NCBI RefSeq assembly: GCF_001305295.1
Contig: NZ_LJSI01000054.1
Span: forward strand, 62,001-126,000
Source: Neptunomonas antarctica
Lineage (GTDB): Bacteria > Pseudomonadota > Gammaproteobacteria > Pseudomonadales > Balneatricaceae
Length of the DNA: 64,000 nt
Direction: 5' to 3'
Of this stretch, positions 55,505 through 64,000 are shown one piece after another. The notes under the pieces are model-generated. The model did no database searches. It was not told the origin of the DNA and was given only the letters and a program-made list of their open reading frames with translations. Numbering within the stretch: the first letter of the stretch is position 1; every line of letters starts with the position of its first letter. The position numbers and the translations under genes are program-made.

Positions 55505-57412
55505 TTAGCTCTCTTTTTCGTAGTAGGTGTAACCTTGCATGCTGGTATTAAAGGTATTGATCATTTGCTGGCGCTCACGAGCCGTGATCCGCCCTTCCCG
55601 CACCGCCCGCTCAGCCGTATTACGATAACGCACCTGCATCTCTTTAGGATTGTATTCAACGTAACTCAGAACATCCGCGATGCTATCACCGTGAATTTCT
55701 TTAACGAACTCAAAGCCGCCTTCGTTACCTAAACGCACACTGACCACATTGGTGTCGCCAAATAGATTGTGAAGGTCACCCAGCGTTTCCTGATAAGCCC
55801 CCACCAGGAAAACACCTAAGTAGTACTCTTCGCCTTCAATCAGCTTATGCAGTGGTAACGTATTGGTCGGTTCGGGATCACCGATAAAGCGATCAATTTT
55901 ACCATCGCAATCACAGGTAATATCGGCGATAACGGCCTGTCGGTCAGGTCGCTCGTTAAGACGATGTATAGGCATAATAGGAAACAGCTGACCAATCGCC
56001 CAAATATCGGGTAAGGATTGAAATAAACTGAAGTTTCCGTAGTAAATATCAGCCAGGGATTCTTTTAAATTAGCCAGATCAGGCGGAATCCGCTCCAGGG
56101 TCGCCATTAATGAAATAATGCGATGCATAATATCGAGGAACAAGTTTTCTGCCACAGAGCGGGTGCGTAAATCGGTTGCACCCCGTTTAAATAACTCGCG
56201 TATTTCATGTCGATAAAAATGGGCGTCGTTGTAACACTCCTGCACACGATCAGCCGTCAAATACTCGATAATCGCCCGCATATTTTTTAACTGATTCGGT
56301 TCATTCGTACTGACACCCGGCAAGCTCACCGGCTCAAAATGGGTCGTATCGAGTATGTTAAACAACAGTATTGACGAATAAGCCACGGTAGCGCGCCCTG
56401 ATTCAGTCACTATGGTCGGATGAGCGATATTCTGCTCGTCCAGCGTTTGCTTAAGCGTCTCGACTACATCTTCGCAGTATTCATCCAGGGTGTAGTTACG
56501 ACTTTGCTCACTGGCACACCGGGCGCCGGTATAATCGACCGCCAAACCACCGCCTAAATCAATATGGTTGAGTGAGGCGCCTTCTTTCATCAGATCAGTG
56601 TAGTAACGGCAGGCTTCAATCACGCCACTACGGATTTCCTGAATACTCGGTATTTGTGAACCCAGATGGCAATGCAGTAATTGCAGGCAATCCAGCATAT
56701 CTTCCTGCTTGAGCCTATCAACTACTTCTATCAACTGAGTCGCGGTAAGACCGAAAACACTACGGTCTCCACTGGTTGTGTTCCAATGCCCACTCACCTG
56801 CGTGTTCATCTTAGCGCGAACGCCTATTAAAGGTTTTATGCCCAACACCCGGCTGCGTTCAATAATAATAGGCAGTTCAGTTGTTGTCTCAATCACAAAG
56901 AAACACTTAAAGCCCAATTTTACGGCTTGCAGACCTAAATCAATGAATTCCTGATCTTTATAACCATTACAAATAATCAGGCTGCCCGGCTCTTCCAACA
57001 TAGCTAACGCGGCTATCATTTCAGGCTTACTGCCGACTTCAAGGCCATGACTAAAACGTGCGCCAAAACGGGCAATTTCTTCCACTACCTGCGCTTGCTG
57101 ATTCACCTTAATCGGATAGACACCACGGTATCGACCCTCATAATTGACTTTTTCAATCGCGTTAGCGAACGCGGTATTAAGCCGATAGATCTGTGCATCA
57201 AGAATGTTTTCAATACGAAGCAGCACCGGCATTTTCATGTCACGCTCAGTCATACCGTCAACGATATCCATCAGCGCAACGGAGCTGTTCAGCGTTTTTG
57301 CCGTTACCATACCTTCTGCGGACAAGCCAAAATAGTCGTTACCCCAGCGTTCAAGGCCATAAAGCTCTGCAGACTGTTCCAGATCCCAGTCAGATTCATG
57401 TGGCTGATTCAA
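55505..57412 (-). CDS. speA: Biosynthetic arginine decarboxylase
   Basis: A 635-residue PLP enzyme that converts arginine to agmatine, the entry to putrescine synthesis. I choose TTG 57412: AAGGGGA lies six bases before it and the product starts NQPHESDWDLEQSAELYGLE as SpeA should; the longer ATG frame to 57484 adds 24 atypical residues. The PLP lysine is in YPIKVNQQ near residue 105-112, then LEVGSKPEM, GHLGSQ-like LLHCHLGSQIPS, HIDLGGGLAVDY, and the C-terminal RMxx-type CDGKID...LPLH. Length fits. No speB adjoins it. Confidence 0.92.
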   Translation of the reverse strand: MNQPHESDWDLEQSAELYGLERWGNDYFGLSAEGMVTAKTLNSSVALMDIVDGMTERDMKMPVLLRIENILDAQIYRLNTAFANAIEKVNYEGRYRGVYPIKVNQQAQVVEEIARFGARFSHGLEVGSKPEMIAALAMLEEPGSLIICNGYKDQEFIDLGLQAVKLGFKCFFVIETTTELPIIIERSRVLGIKPLIGVRAKMNTQVSGHWNTTSGDRSVFGLTATQLIEVVDRLKQEDMLDCLQLLHCHLGSQIPSIQEIRSGVIEACRYYTDLMKEGASLNHIDLGGGLAVDYTGARCASEQSRNYTLDEYCEDVVETLKQTLDEQNIAHPTIVTESGRATVAYSSILLFNILDTTHFEPVSLPGVSTNEPNQLKNMRAIIEYLTADRVQECYNDAHFYRHEIRELFKRGATDLRTRSVAENLFLDIMHRIISLMATLERIPPDLANLKESLADIYYGNFSLFQSLPDIWAIGQLFPIMPIHRLNERPDRQAVIADITCDCDGKIDRFIGDPEPTNTLPLHKLIEGEEYYLGVFLVGAYQETLGDLHNLFGDTNVVSVRLGNEGGFEFVKEIHGDSIADVLSYVEYNPKEMQVRYRNTAERAVREGRITARERQQMINTFNTSMQGYTYYEKES

Positions 57413-57669
57413 ATTATGTCCCCTTAAGTAGCAAAAATGACCGTGAACGGTATGTACAATAGATGACGCGTAACATAACGCCATTAAGCGATCAATGTAT
57501 AGAAATAAACGCAGCCTAACTCAATTTTTTATAACGATAATAATAGGCGATATTCACGGTGACGGTCACGACATAAAATAATTTCTGCGCAGGTGTGTAA
57601 ATTGAAACGAAACAGCGAGGCCGAGGAGGGTTGAGAACCCCGGCTACCCTATTAGGCTTTCTGACACGC

Positions 57670-58671
57670 CTAAACTGTTTTAACTTTTGGTATATGATTT
57701 CTTAATTGAATAGGTAACTTAACCACTAAATTTTCTCTGACACTATGCCAATAGGCAGATAAGATCAAAAGCGCGCCCCCTATAAAAACACCCGTTAGGG
57801 CAAAGCTATAGCCAACGCCCCCATAGGTTTTAATTAAACTAGACAGCGCATAAAGCACATACACCAGCGAAGAAACCATAAATGCACGCCGATCAATAGC
57901 AATAGATATTGAGGTCATTAGCAGATACAACACAATAACCACTGCCATACTCACTAAGTTTTCTTGTCCGTTTAGAACGCCCAAGCTTGAAAAAACCGGA
58001 TGAATAATAAGTGGCGCCGATAGAAGATGTAGCCAAAAAGCCACATCTGATCGACGTGTGGTTCTATGGGTATCGGAGGAATCCCAGTACATCGCGAATA
58101 CAAAGGCGCTAAGGCCTCCTATAAACAAAATGACCAACAGCCAGTCCTTTGCGCCAGGAAACAACGCTATGCTAGCTGACACTAAAACACCAATACCTGC
58201 CGCCGTACCAACGGCGATAGTAATAGGAACATTAAACCGTAGCCAGTGAAAGTAGGCGGCCAGCGTTGCTATTGCAGTGGCGACAATAAAAGACATTTCT
58301 GAAGTAGAAGAAAAAAAGGAAATAGCTAACGCGAAAATCCCACCAATAAATGACAGCAGAAGCGCAATGGCCGGCAGCGCCATTCTTCTTTTCAGAACAA
58401 AAAATTCAGACAAACACCATGATAAAACAGTGAATACAAAAAACCCCAGGCTTTCATTGATGCCTTTCAGCACCCACAGCGAAGAAAACAGCAGCAACGC
58501 ACAGGCAATTACGATAAAAATATCGTTGAATCCACCAATCAGCCTAAAATTCTCTTCATCGACAGAGGGTGAATTTTTTGACGATGCCAGTAAACATCGA
58601 AACTCCTCAACAGAGGTGGTCGTAAAGACCCCTTTATCGACTGCAAAATCTAAATCTTCGTCGGTATACAT
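57670..58671 (-). CDS. Multi-pass membrane protein, DUF2157/DUF4401-like
   Basis: A 333-residue protein with a short soluble N-terminus (about 45 residues, MYTDEDLDFAVDKGVFT) and roughly 10-11 hydrophobic segments. The N-terminal helix followed by a run of paired membrane helices, and the sequence style FIVIACALLLFSSLW, AISFFSS, FIGGALLILSAYWHS, resemble the DUF2157/DUF4401 group of bacterial membrane proteins. Their function is unknown. It has no evident operon partner. To its right 58672-59383 has no gene that I can support. Confidence 0.6.
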   Translation of the reverse strand: MYTDEDLDFAVDKGVFTTTSVEEFRCLLASSKNSPSVDEENFRLIGGFNDIFIVIACALLLFSSLWVLKGINESLGFFVFTVLSWCLSEFFVLKRRMALPAIALLLSFIGGIFALAISFFSSTSEMSFIVATAIATLAAYFHWLRFNVPITIAVGTAAGIGVLVSASIALFPGAKDWLLVILFIGGLSAFVFAMYWDSSDTHRTTRRSDVAFWLHLLSAPLIIHPVFSSLGVLNGQENLVSMAVVIVLYLLMTSISIAIDRRAFMVSSLVYVLYALSSLIKTYGGVGYSFALTGVFIGGALLILSAYWHSVRENLVVKLPIQLRNHIPKVKTV

Positions 58672-59383
58672 GCTTATCCTTAATAGAGATTAACGATGGC
58701 TCTTCGACGTTTCATGTGGGTTAGGCATTCCTGCGAACGAACACCCATCAACACAACCGCCTTGTGTATTATTAATGTCTGCTCGATATTTAATAACTCA
58801 GATTTTATCGATGCAAACACGCTTATGCTCAGTATGACATTACATTTCCAGGTTTGTTGTCGCCGGTAACGATATTTGAGCGTTTTATCAACGTCTTATG
58901 TCGGCTTACGTCGCCTTATTGGCTCGTGTTCTTGCCAATATTATGCACCATGCAGCACATTAACCACAGGCATGAACCTTGTCTTTCAGTCGCTCTACGG
59001 CACAATCACTTCGATAACCGTCATAGAGATATGCTGCAGGCGCTGCCTGTTAATGCATTCGGTGAGAACATCCGTTGATGATAGATTTTAGAGGATTTTT
59101 TGGCAGAAATATGTGATTACTACTTTGAAATAAACCGTTGTTAACTATACGGCTGCACGCCGATTAGCCAGGAAGGCAAAAATGTAGCGGACCATAAATG
59201 AGTGTTTTCTGACTGCATCTGCTTTTTTCCTCCGTTGAAAATAAGCGGCGCGTTTTGATGTGGGTTCTTTGCGCGATCTCTACCTGCGCTATGCACAATC
59301 TCTTACTCAATGACCAGAAAGACCGCGCCTGGTGAGGCACAGTCATTAGTGTCAAAACGCACACGTTTTCTCTGAAAGCTTAT
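58672..59383. other. Gene-free stretch of 712 bp
   Basis: I find no convincing coding frame, RNA gene or strong hairpin here. Short open frames exist (for example near 58854-59091) but they have no ribosome-binding site, no family resemblance and a composition unlike the neighbours. It separates the membrane-protein gene from the lhgO-glaH cluster. Confidence 0.5.
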
Positions 59384-60595
59384 CTATGCCATTTCACTTG
59401 CAACGACTTTATCGCAAATATAGCTGCCGATAGGGATAGCGGAGGTGGCCGCAGGTGAGGGAGCATTACAGACGTGCAGGCTGCGCGGGCTTTCGGCAAA
59501 CAGGAAGTCGTGTACCAGTGAGCCGTCTTTCATCACTGCCTGGGCACGAATACCGGCAGGGTAGGGTTTGAGATCCTCGACCACCAGCTGTGGACAATAT
59601 TTCTGTACGAGTTTTAAGTAACCCGGCTTCCATAGTGAATTCTTAGTTTCGACAATACCGGTCTTAATATGGCTTTTTAAAACACGCCAGAATCCAACAA
59701 AGGTGACCATATCCCAGATATCCCGCAAGCTGATATTGATACGGCCATAGCCTTCCCGCTTCCAGCCTTGTACGGCATTGGGTCCTACCGTCACGGTGCC
59801 ATCGATCATACGTGTCAGATGTACGCCTAAGAAAGGCAATTCCGGATCGGGGATTGGATAGATAAGGTGATTGACGATATTATTATACTTCGCCGGTAAC
59901 TGATAATACTCGCCACGGAACGGTATGATTTGGAAGTCGGTGGGTATGCCCAGCATTTTAGTAGTGCGGTCGGCCATTAAGCCTGAGCAGGTAATGAGAA
60001 AGCGACCGGTAAAGGTGACTTTTTGTCCATTATGCAGCGCATCAACAGTAACATCGTCCGTTGTTTCTTTAAGCCCTACTACCTTGTGATTGAGGCGTGC
60101 ATCACCGCCCATCTCGATAAAACGCTCTGCCATTTTGGTGGTGACTTGCTGATAGTTGACGATGGCGGTGTCTTTGACCAACAGCCCACCCAAACCCACA
60201 ATATTGGGCTCACGCTCTTTGAGCTGCTCAGCATTTAGCAACTCAACATTAATATCATTCTGCTGACAGCGCTCAAACAGCGAATTCATGCGCTCTACTT
60301 CTAAGGCATTGGTGGCCACGAGTAGCTTGCCGCACTGGTTATAAGGCACGTCATTTGCGTCACAGAAGGCCATAGTGGCGGCTACTCCGGCTTTGCAAAA
60401 CTGGGCTTTTAAGCTGCCGGGTGCGTAATAAACGCCGGCATGAATAACACCGCTGTTATGGCCCGTTTGATGTTTTGAATAAACCGACTCTTTTTCCAAC
60501 AGCAGTACTTTTTTATCCGGAAAGCGTTGTTGCAATTGCCATGCGGTCGACATACCCACAATACCGCCACCCATAATAATGTAGTCGTATGTCAT
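59384..60595 (-). CDS. lhgO: L-2-hydroxyglutarate dehydrogenase/oxidase
   Basis: A 403-residue membrane-associated FAD enzyme of the DAO family that oxidises L-2-hydroxyglutarate to 2-oxoglutarate. FAD-binding YIIMGGGIVGMSTAWQL is at the N-terminus, followed by HNSGVIHAGVYYAPGSLKA, GKLLVATN, CSGLMADRT, FRGEYYQLP and YPIPDPELPFLGVHLTRMIDGTVTVGPNA, all typical of LhgO. It follows glaH by 162 bp on the same strand; glaH makes exactly its substrate, so the pair forms the glutarate-to-2-oxoglutarate branch of lysine catabolism. Confidence 0.92.
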   Translation of the reverse strand: MTYDYIIMGGGIVGMSTAWQLQQRFPDKKVLLLEKESVYSKHQTGHNSGVIHAGVYYAPGSLKAQFCKAGVAATMAFCDANDVPYNQCGKLLVATNALEVERMNSLFERCQQNDINVELLNAEQLKEREPNIVGLGGLLVKDTAIVNYQQVTTKMAERFIEMGGDARLNHKVVGLKETTDDVTVDALHNGQKVTFTGRFLITCSGLMADRTTKMLGIPTDFQIIPFRGEYYQLPAKYNNIVNHLIYPIPDPELPFLGVHLTRMIDGTVTVGPNAVQGWKREGYGRINISLRDIWDMVTFVGFWRVLKSHIKTGIVETKNSLWKPGYLKLVQKYCPQLVVEDLKPYPAGIRAQAVMKDGSLVHDFLFAESPRSLHVCNAPSPAATSAIPIGSYICDKVVASEMA

Positions 60596-60757
60596 AACAC
60601 TGCTCGCTTTTATGTAGAAAATTGTTTGAAAAGTTATCTAAGTAATTATTTCGATCGTAAAACAGAAAACCCGCTTAGCTAGTTATTTATATGAATTTAT
60701 ATCAATAAATGCTAAACGGATTTTCGGATGTATATTAACGCTTATTACTATTCAATA

Positions 60758-61711
60758 TCACTTGGTAAAATGACCACGCTGGCGTAACAGTTCACGGCTC
60801 AGCTCGGGATGCGCGACAAACTTATCACGACCATGCATCCAGCAATGGTTCTGTGCAATTAACATAGAGCCAACCGGTAAACATACTGAAAGATAGTTAG
60901 GATCTGCTTCAATCGACTCGCCCATTTGGTACAAATATAGCCCTTCTGCCATATTTTGAGGCTCAACAAACTGATCGATAAATAGCATATGAGGTTTGCC
61001 GTTTTTATCTTCTTCGAAGAAAATCGGATGTGTAATCTTACTCTCTACATTTTTTGATTTAGGTGCGCCCCAAACGAGTTCTTGCTTAGCCAGCGGATGG
61101 TGATAAAACTTATTGAGATCAGCCCAGTCATCGATATGCAACAGTAACGATTCACCGCCTTCCATATGGGCTTCACCCAGCTTTTGCATCAATACAAAGT
61201 CGGTACGCTCATTAACGTAGGTGCCATCATTGTGCAATTCCATACGACGATGCGCCTGACGCAGATAACTATCTGAGTTATCTTCATTTTTAACCGTAAA
61301 GCGTGCGTAGTATTTACCATACATAGAATCATGATTAGGCATACCTATCATGTGTGAAATAGCAGTCGACAGCTTAATTTCAAATTCTGTTCGCAGCTCG
61401 CCCGCCTCTACGTTTGGCTCGCCTTCATATTGCAGCACAAAAGCAGCTGTTTCACGATCCTGCATGGTCGCATTCAAAAAACGCCCTAGCGTGTGTTCAG
61501 TCAAAGCATCCAGTTTATCGGCCACGGCAAAGCGCAAAAAAGGTTTGTATTCCAATGCTTGTACTGGCCATTGCGCCACGGCATCAACAAAACCATTGAT
61601 TACCTCATTACTCAAGGTAACCACCTGGAGACGCTGGCTTGATTCATGAGGGTTAACGGTAAAACCGGTAGGTATCAAAGGGGATTCAACTGCACGCAAT
61701 AGAGCTGTCAT
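60758..61711 (-). CDS. glaH: Glutarate 2-hydroxylase (CsiD/GlaH)
   Basis: A 317-residue Fe(II)/2-oxoglutarate dioxygenase that converts glutarate to L-2-hydroxyglutarate. The metal-binding HxD is in RRMELHNDGTYV (near residue 160) and the distal His in NHCWMHGRDKFVAH with the 2-oxoglutarate Arg shortly after. KYYARFTVKNEDNSDSYLRQAHRR and ESLLLHIDDW are characteristic of CsiD. Length fits. It and lhgO lie downstream of the GntR regulator's divergent promoter region, matching the known E. coli csiD-lhgO-csiR logic, although gabDTP is absent. Confidence 0.92.
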   Translation of the reverse strand: MTALLRAVESPLIPTGFTVNPHESSQRLQVVTLSNEVINGFVDAVAQWPVQALEYKPFLRFAVADKLDALTEHTLGRFLNATMQDRETAAFVLQYEGEPNVEAGELRTEFEIKLSTAISHMIGMPNHDSMYGKYYARFTVKNEDNSDSYLRQAHRRMELHNDGTYVNERTDFVLMQKLGEAHMEGGESLLLHIDDWADLNKFYHHPLAKQELVWGAPKSKNVESKITHPIFFEEDKNGKPHMLFIDQFVEPQNMAEGLYLYQMGESIEADPNYLSVCLPVGSMLIAQNHCWMHGRDKFVAHPELSRELLRQRGHFTK

Positions 61712-61768
61712 TTATTGTTTCTCCAAAACTGTATTCGTTTTGATTATTAATGTCGGCGAAAATGAATA

Positions 61769-61778
61769 ATGTCGACAT
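61769..61778. promoter_or_regulatory. Palindrome in the glaH/regulator intergenic region
   Basis: ATGTCGACAT is a perfect 10-bp palindrome, 58 bp before the glaH start and inside the divergent promoter region. A GntR/FadR-type site is often a short palindrome of this kind, so it is a reasonable operator candidate for the neighbouring regulator. Confidence 0.35.
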
Positions 61779-61944
61779 TTTACAATATCGTCAAGTATTA
61801 TTTACAACGTCCTCCTTAACTATTTTTAAGTTTTCACTTAGAATAAGACACTATTTGTGGGAAAACAGAGGCTTAACATTCCTGCTGTACAGGTTAGACA
61901 TCTACTATTTTTATCAGAAAACTTGCCCAACTGAGCCTAACTTA

Positions 61945-62634
61945 ATGCCAGAAAACGTCCCGCTCGTCATCGACAGCAAAGATAATTTTGCCTCTCACGT
62001 TATGCTGCAATTGAAGCAGGATATTCTTACCGGTTATTTTTATCCCGGCGAAAAACTGCGCATGGCACGTTTAAAGGAACGTTATCACGTCGGGATTAGC
62101 CCTCTGAGAGAAGCGTTATCACAGCTTTTGATTGAACAATTGGTCATTGTTGAAAACCAGCGTGGCTTTCGGGTACATCCCATTTCAAAGGAAGAGATGC
62201 TGGATATCTATGAAACCCGCGCCTCTATCGAAGCGCTGTGTATAGGCTTGGCAATTGAGCGCGGTGATGATGAATGGGAAGCCGGCATTATCGCTGCAGC
62301 GCATACCATGCATAAGTATTCAGGGCTGTTAGAAAAAGACCCCCACGAGTGGGAGCGTCGCCATCAGGCGTTTCATACTGCGATTGCAGAAGGTTGCCAA
62401 TCGCCAACGCTGCTGCACGTGCGCCGTTCGCTGTACGAGAAAGCTTCTCGTTACCGGAATCTGTGGCTGAAAAAGAACATGGTTAACAGTGCTGTGTTTG
62501 ATGCCAACCAAAAAGAACATAGCGCACTCATTGACGCATTGCTTTCGCATGACGCTGATCAGGCAAAAAGCCTAATTCGGGAACACTTGCTAAGCCCTAG
62601 CCGTATTTTGCAGGTGACGGAAGACCGCACGTAA
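61945..62634 (+). CDS. glaR: GntR/FadR-family regulator, CsiR (GlaR)-like
   Basis: A 229-residue transcription factor. I choose the ATG at 61945 because the family begins just before the winged helix; the open frame from 61750 would add 65 non-conserved residues. The winged helix reads LKQDILTGYFYPGEKLRMARLKERYHVGISPLREALSQL, then an FCD ligand-binding domain with DIYETRASIEALCIGLAIERG, RRHQAFHTAIAEGCQSP and HSALIDALLSHDADQAKSLIREHL carrying metal-binding histidines. Divergent from glaH; the E. coli counterpart represses csiD until glutarate binds. Repression of glaH-lhgO is therefore the likely role. Confidence 0.85.
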   Translation: MPENVPLVIDSKDNFASHVMLQLKQDILTGYFYPGEKLRMARLKERYHVGISPLREALSQLLIEQLVIVENQRGFRVHPISKEEMLDIYETRASIEALCIGLAIERGDDEWEAGIIAAAHTMHKYSGLLEKDPHEWERRHQAFHTAIAEGCQSPTLLHVRRSLYEKASRYRNLWLKKNMVNSAVFDANQKEHSALIDALLSHDADQAKSLIREHLLSPSRILQVTEDRT

Positions 62635-62645
62635 CATCGAGAATA

Positions 62646-63515
62646 CTATCGAAAATGCTCGCTCAAATAATCTACCAGCATGCGCACTTTAGGCGACAGG
62701 TGCCGGTTGTGTGGATAAAGTGCCCAAACATCTTCATCGCTGGGTTGGTACTTTTGTAACAACGCCGTTAACTGTCCTCGCTCGATAGATTCCTGAACAT
62801 AATAGTCAGGCAGTTGCACTATCCCCAAACCTTTCAACGCGGCATCCAGCAACCCCTGACCCACGTTGTAACGGATATTCCCGTTTATTTTGACATTTCT
62901 CTCCAGGCCATTCTCCTGAAACCGCCAATAGTCCAGCGTACCTTGCAAACAGTTATGATCCTCCAGCTCAGACAGATAAGCAGGCTCACCGTAACGTGAT
63001 ATATACGCGGGTGAAGCACACACATACAGACGACGGGAAGCCAAACGTTTTGCCATCATGCTGGAGTCGTCCAATGAACCGACGCGGATCGCAAGATCAA
63101 AACCGCTTTCAATTAAGTTAACGGTTTGATTCGTCATTCGGCACTCCACTTCAAGCTCGGGATAGAGTGCGATAAAATCGTTTAACAACGGAGCGATAAT
63201 ACTTTCACCGTAGGTAGCGGGTGCTGTTATTTTCAACTTACCCCGTGGCGCACTTTGCAAATTGGCCAGTGCCCTTTCGGCTTCTTCCAGCCCATCCAGT
63301 ACTTGCCGACAGTGCTGATAGTAAATCTTGCCCGCTTCGGTAATCGACACCTTACGCGTGGTTCGATAAAGCAGCTGAGTAGCCAGCCGACTTTCCAAAG
63401 CGCTGACCTGCCGACTTACCTGAGCAATGGAGATGCCTAAGCGCCGGGAAGCGACCGTAAAACTCTCTGTTTCAGCCACGGCAACAAATTCAGTTACACC
63501 TTCCCAGTTAAACAT
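62646..63515 (-). CDS. LysR-family regulator divergent from frmA
   Basis: A 289-residue LysR-type transcription factor. The winged helix is FNWEGVTEFVAVAETESFTVASRRLGISIAQVSRQVSALE with wing RLATQLLYRTTRKVSITEAG, then a substrate-binding domain (SAPRGKLKITAPATYGESIIAPLL) typical of the CrgA/DsdC-like branch. It faces frmA across 113 bp, and many bacteria place a LysR activator next to glutathione-dependent formaldehyde dehydrogenase, so control of frmA is likely. It ends 11 bp from the converging GntR gene. Confidence 0.88.
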   Translation of the reverse strand: MFNWEGVTEFVAVAETESFTVASRRLGISIAQVSRQVSALESRLATQLLYRTTRKVSITEAGKIYYQHCRQVLDGLEEAERALANLQSAPRGKLKITAPATYGESIIAPLLNDFIALYPELEVECRMTNQTVNLIESGFDLAIRVGSLDDSSMMAKRLASRRLYVCASPAYISRYGEPAYLSELEDHNCLQGTLDYWRFQENGLERNVKINGNIRYNVGQGLLDAALKGLGIVQLPDYYVQESIERGQLTALLQKYQPSDEDVWALYPHNRHLSPKVRMLVDYLSEHFR

Positions 63516-63625
63516 TATTACTCTCTCGTAAAGATGATTTTCTATTCGCGCAGATTATGTTCTTATTAAAAACTATTACAATGGTCGCATCAGCAGTCAA
63601 AGCGCCGATCTATTAAGCAGGATAA

Positions 63626-64000
<375 letters not shown>

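Noticed and set aside
58854..59091. Two overlapping small plus-strand frames
   Set aside because: No ribosome-binding site, mutually overlapping and with no family resemblance.

Overview
The window reads as chromosomal DNA of a marine, heterotrophic gammaproteobacterium. An Oceanospirillales-type genome (Neptunomonas/Amphritea-like) is my best guess. It rests on gene content: TRAP transporters of two classes, a choline-to-betaine cluster, PhoX, a fused indolepyruvate oxidoreductase, CsiD/LhgO and glcDEF. It does not rest on a marker gene. I saw no insertion sequence, prophage, CRISPR array or rRNA. The only RNA gene found is tRNA-Thr(TGT).

Layout. 1-1.7 kb: the 5' part of a SLOG-domain (defence-associated nucleotide sensor) gene cut by the window edge, then two small uncharacterised genes. 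2-8.5 kb: housekeeping and scavenging genes (trmN6, Tat-exported PhoX phosphatase, a DEDDh exonuclease, a hydratase, a secreted PHB-depolymerase-like esterase, folD). 8.7-14.9 kb: a tightly overlapping six-gene operon on the minus strand. It encodes a PhoU-like/APH kinase, an ATP-grasp enzyme, an HprK-related kinase, a histidine phosphatase, a metallophosphoesterase and an amphi-Trp protein. This is a version of the uncharacterised GAK (GRASP, Amphi-Trp, Kinase) system and is the best candidate here for undescribed biology.

15-23.7 kb: a TAXI-type TRAP transporter (fused permease plus two tandem paralogous binding proteins) with its own DctB/DctD-like two-component system. Each binding-protein gene has a good sigma-54 promoter and upstream inverted-repeat activator sites. 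23.7-28.5 kb: pheA, a structured intergenic region, tRNA-Thr, a PPK2 polyphosphate kinase, rhlE and a methyltransferase. 29-35.3 kb: an amino-acid catabolic module (fused indolepyruvate:ferredoxin oxidoreductase, Leu/Phe-type dehydrogenase, Na+-coupled amino-acid symporter), preceded by a possible 30-codon leader ORF.

35.4-47.6 kb: cysQ, betI, and a probable choline operon read leftwards, betB-betA-choX-choW-choV-phoA. Its two longer internal gaps consist of tandem repeats that run over the stop codons of betB and betA. A TauD-family dioxygenase lies upstream. 47.8-53.8 kb: a LysR regulator divergent from glcDEF and an orphan DctP binding protein. 54-58.7 kb: a TIGR02450 Trp-rich protein, hemH, speA (apparent TTG start) and a multi-pass membrane protein. 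59.4-62.6 kb: the glutarate/L-2-hydroxyglutarate module lhgO-glaH with a divergent GntR regulator. 62.6-64 kb: a LysR regulator divergent from the 5' end of frmA (glutathione-dependent formaldehyde dehydrogenase), cut by the window edge.

Together the genes describe a cell that scavenges organophosphate, choline/betaine, glycolate, amino acids and C4/C5 dicarboxylates. Assignments come from reading the translated sequences and recalling family motifs; no database search was run.
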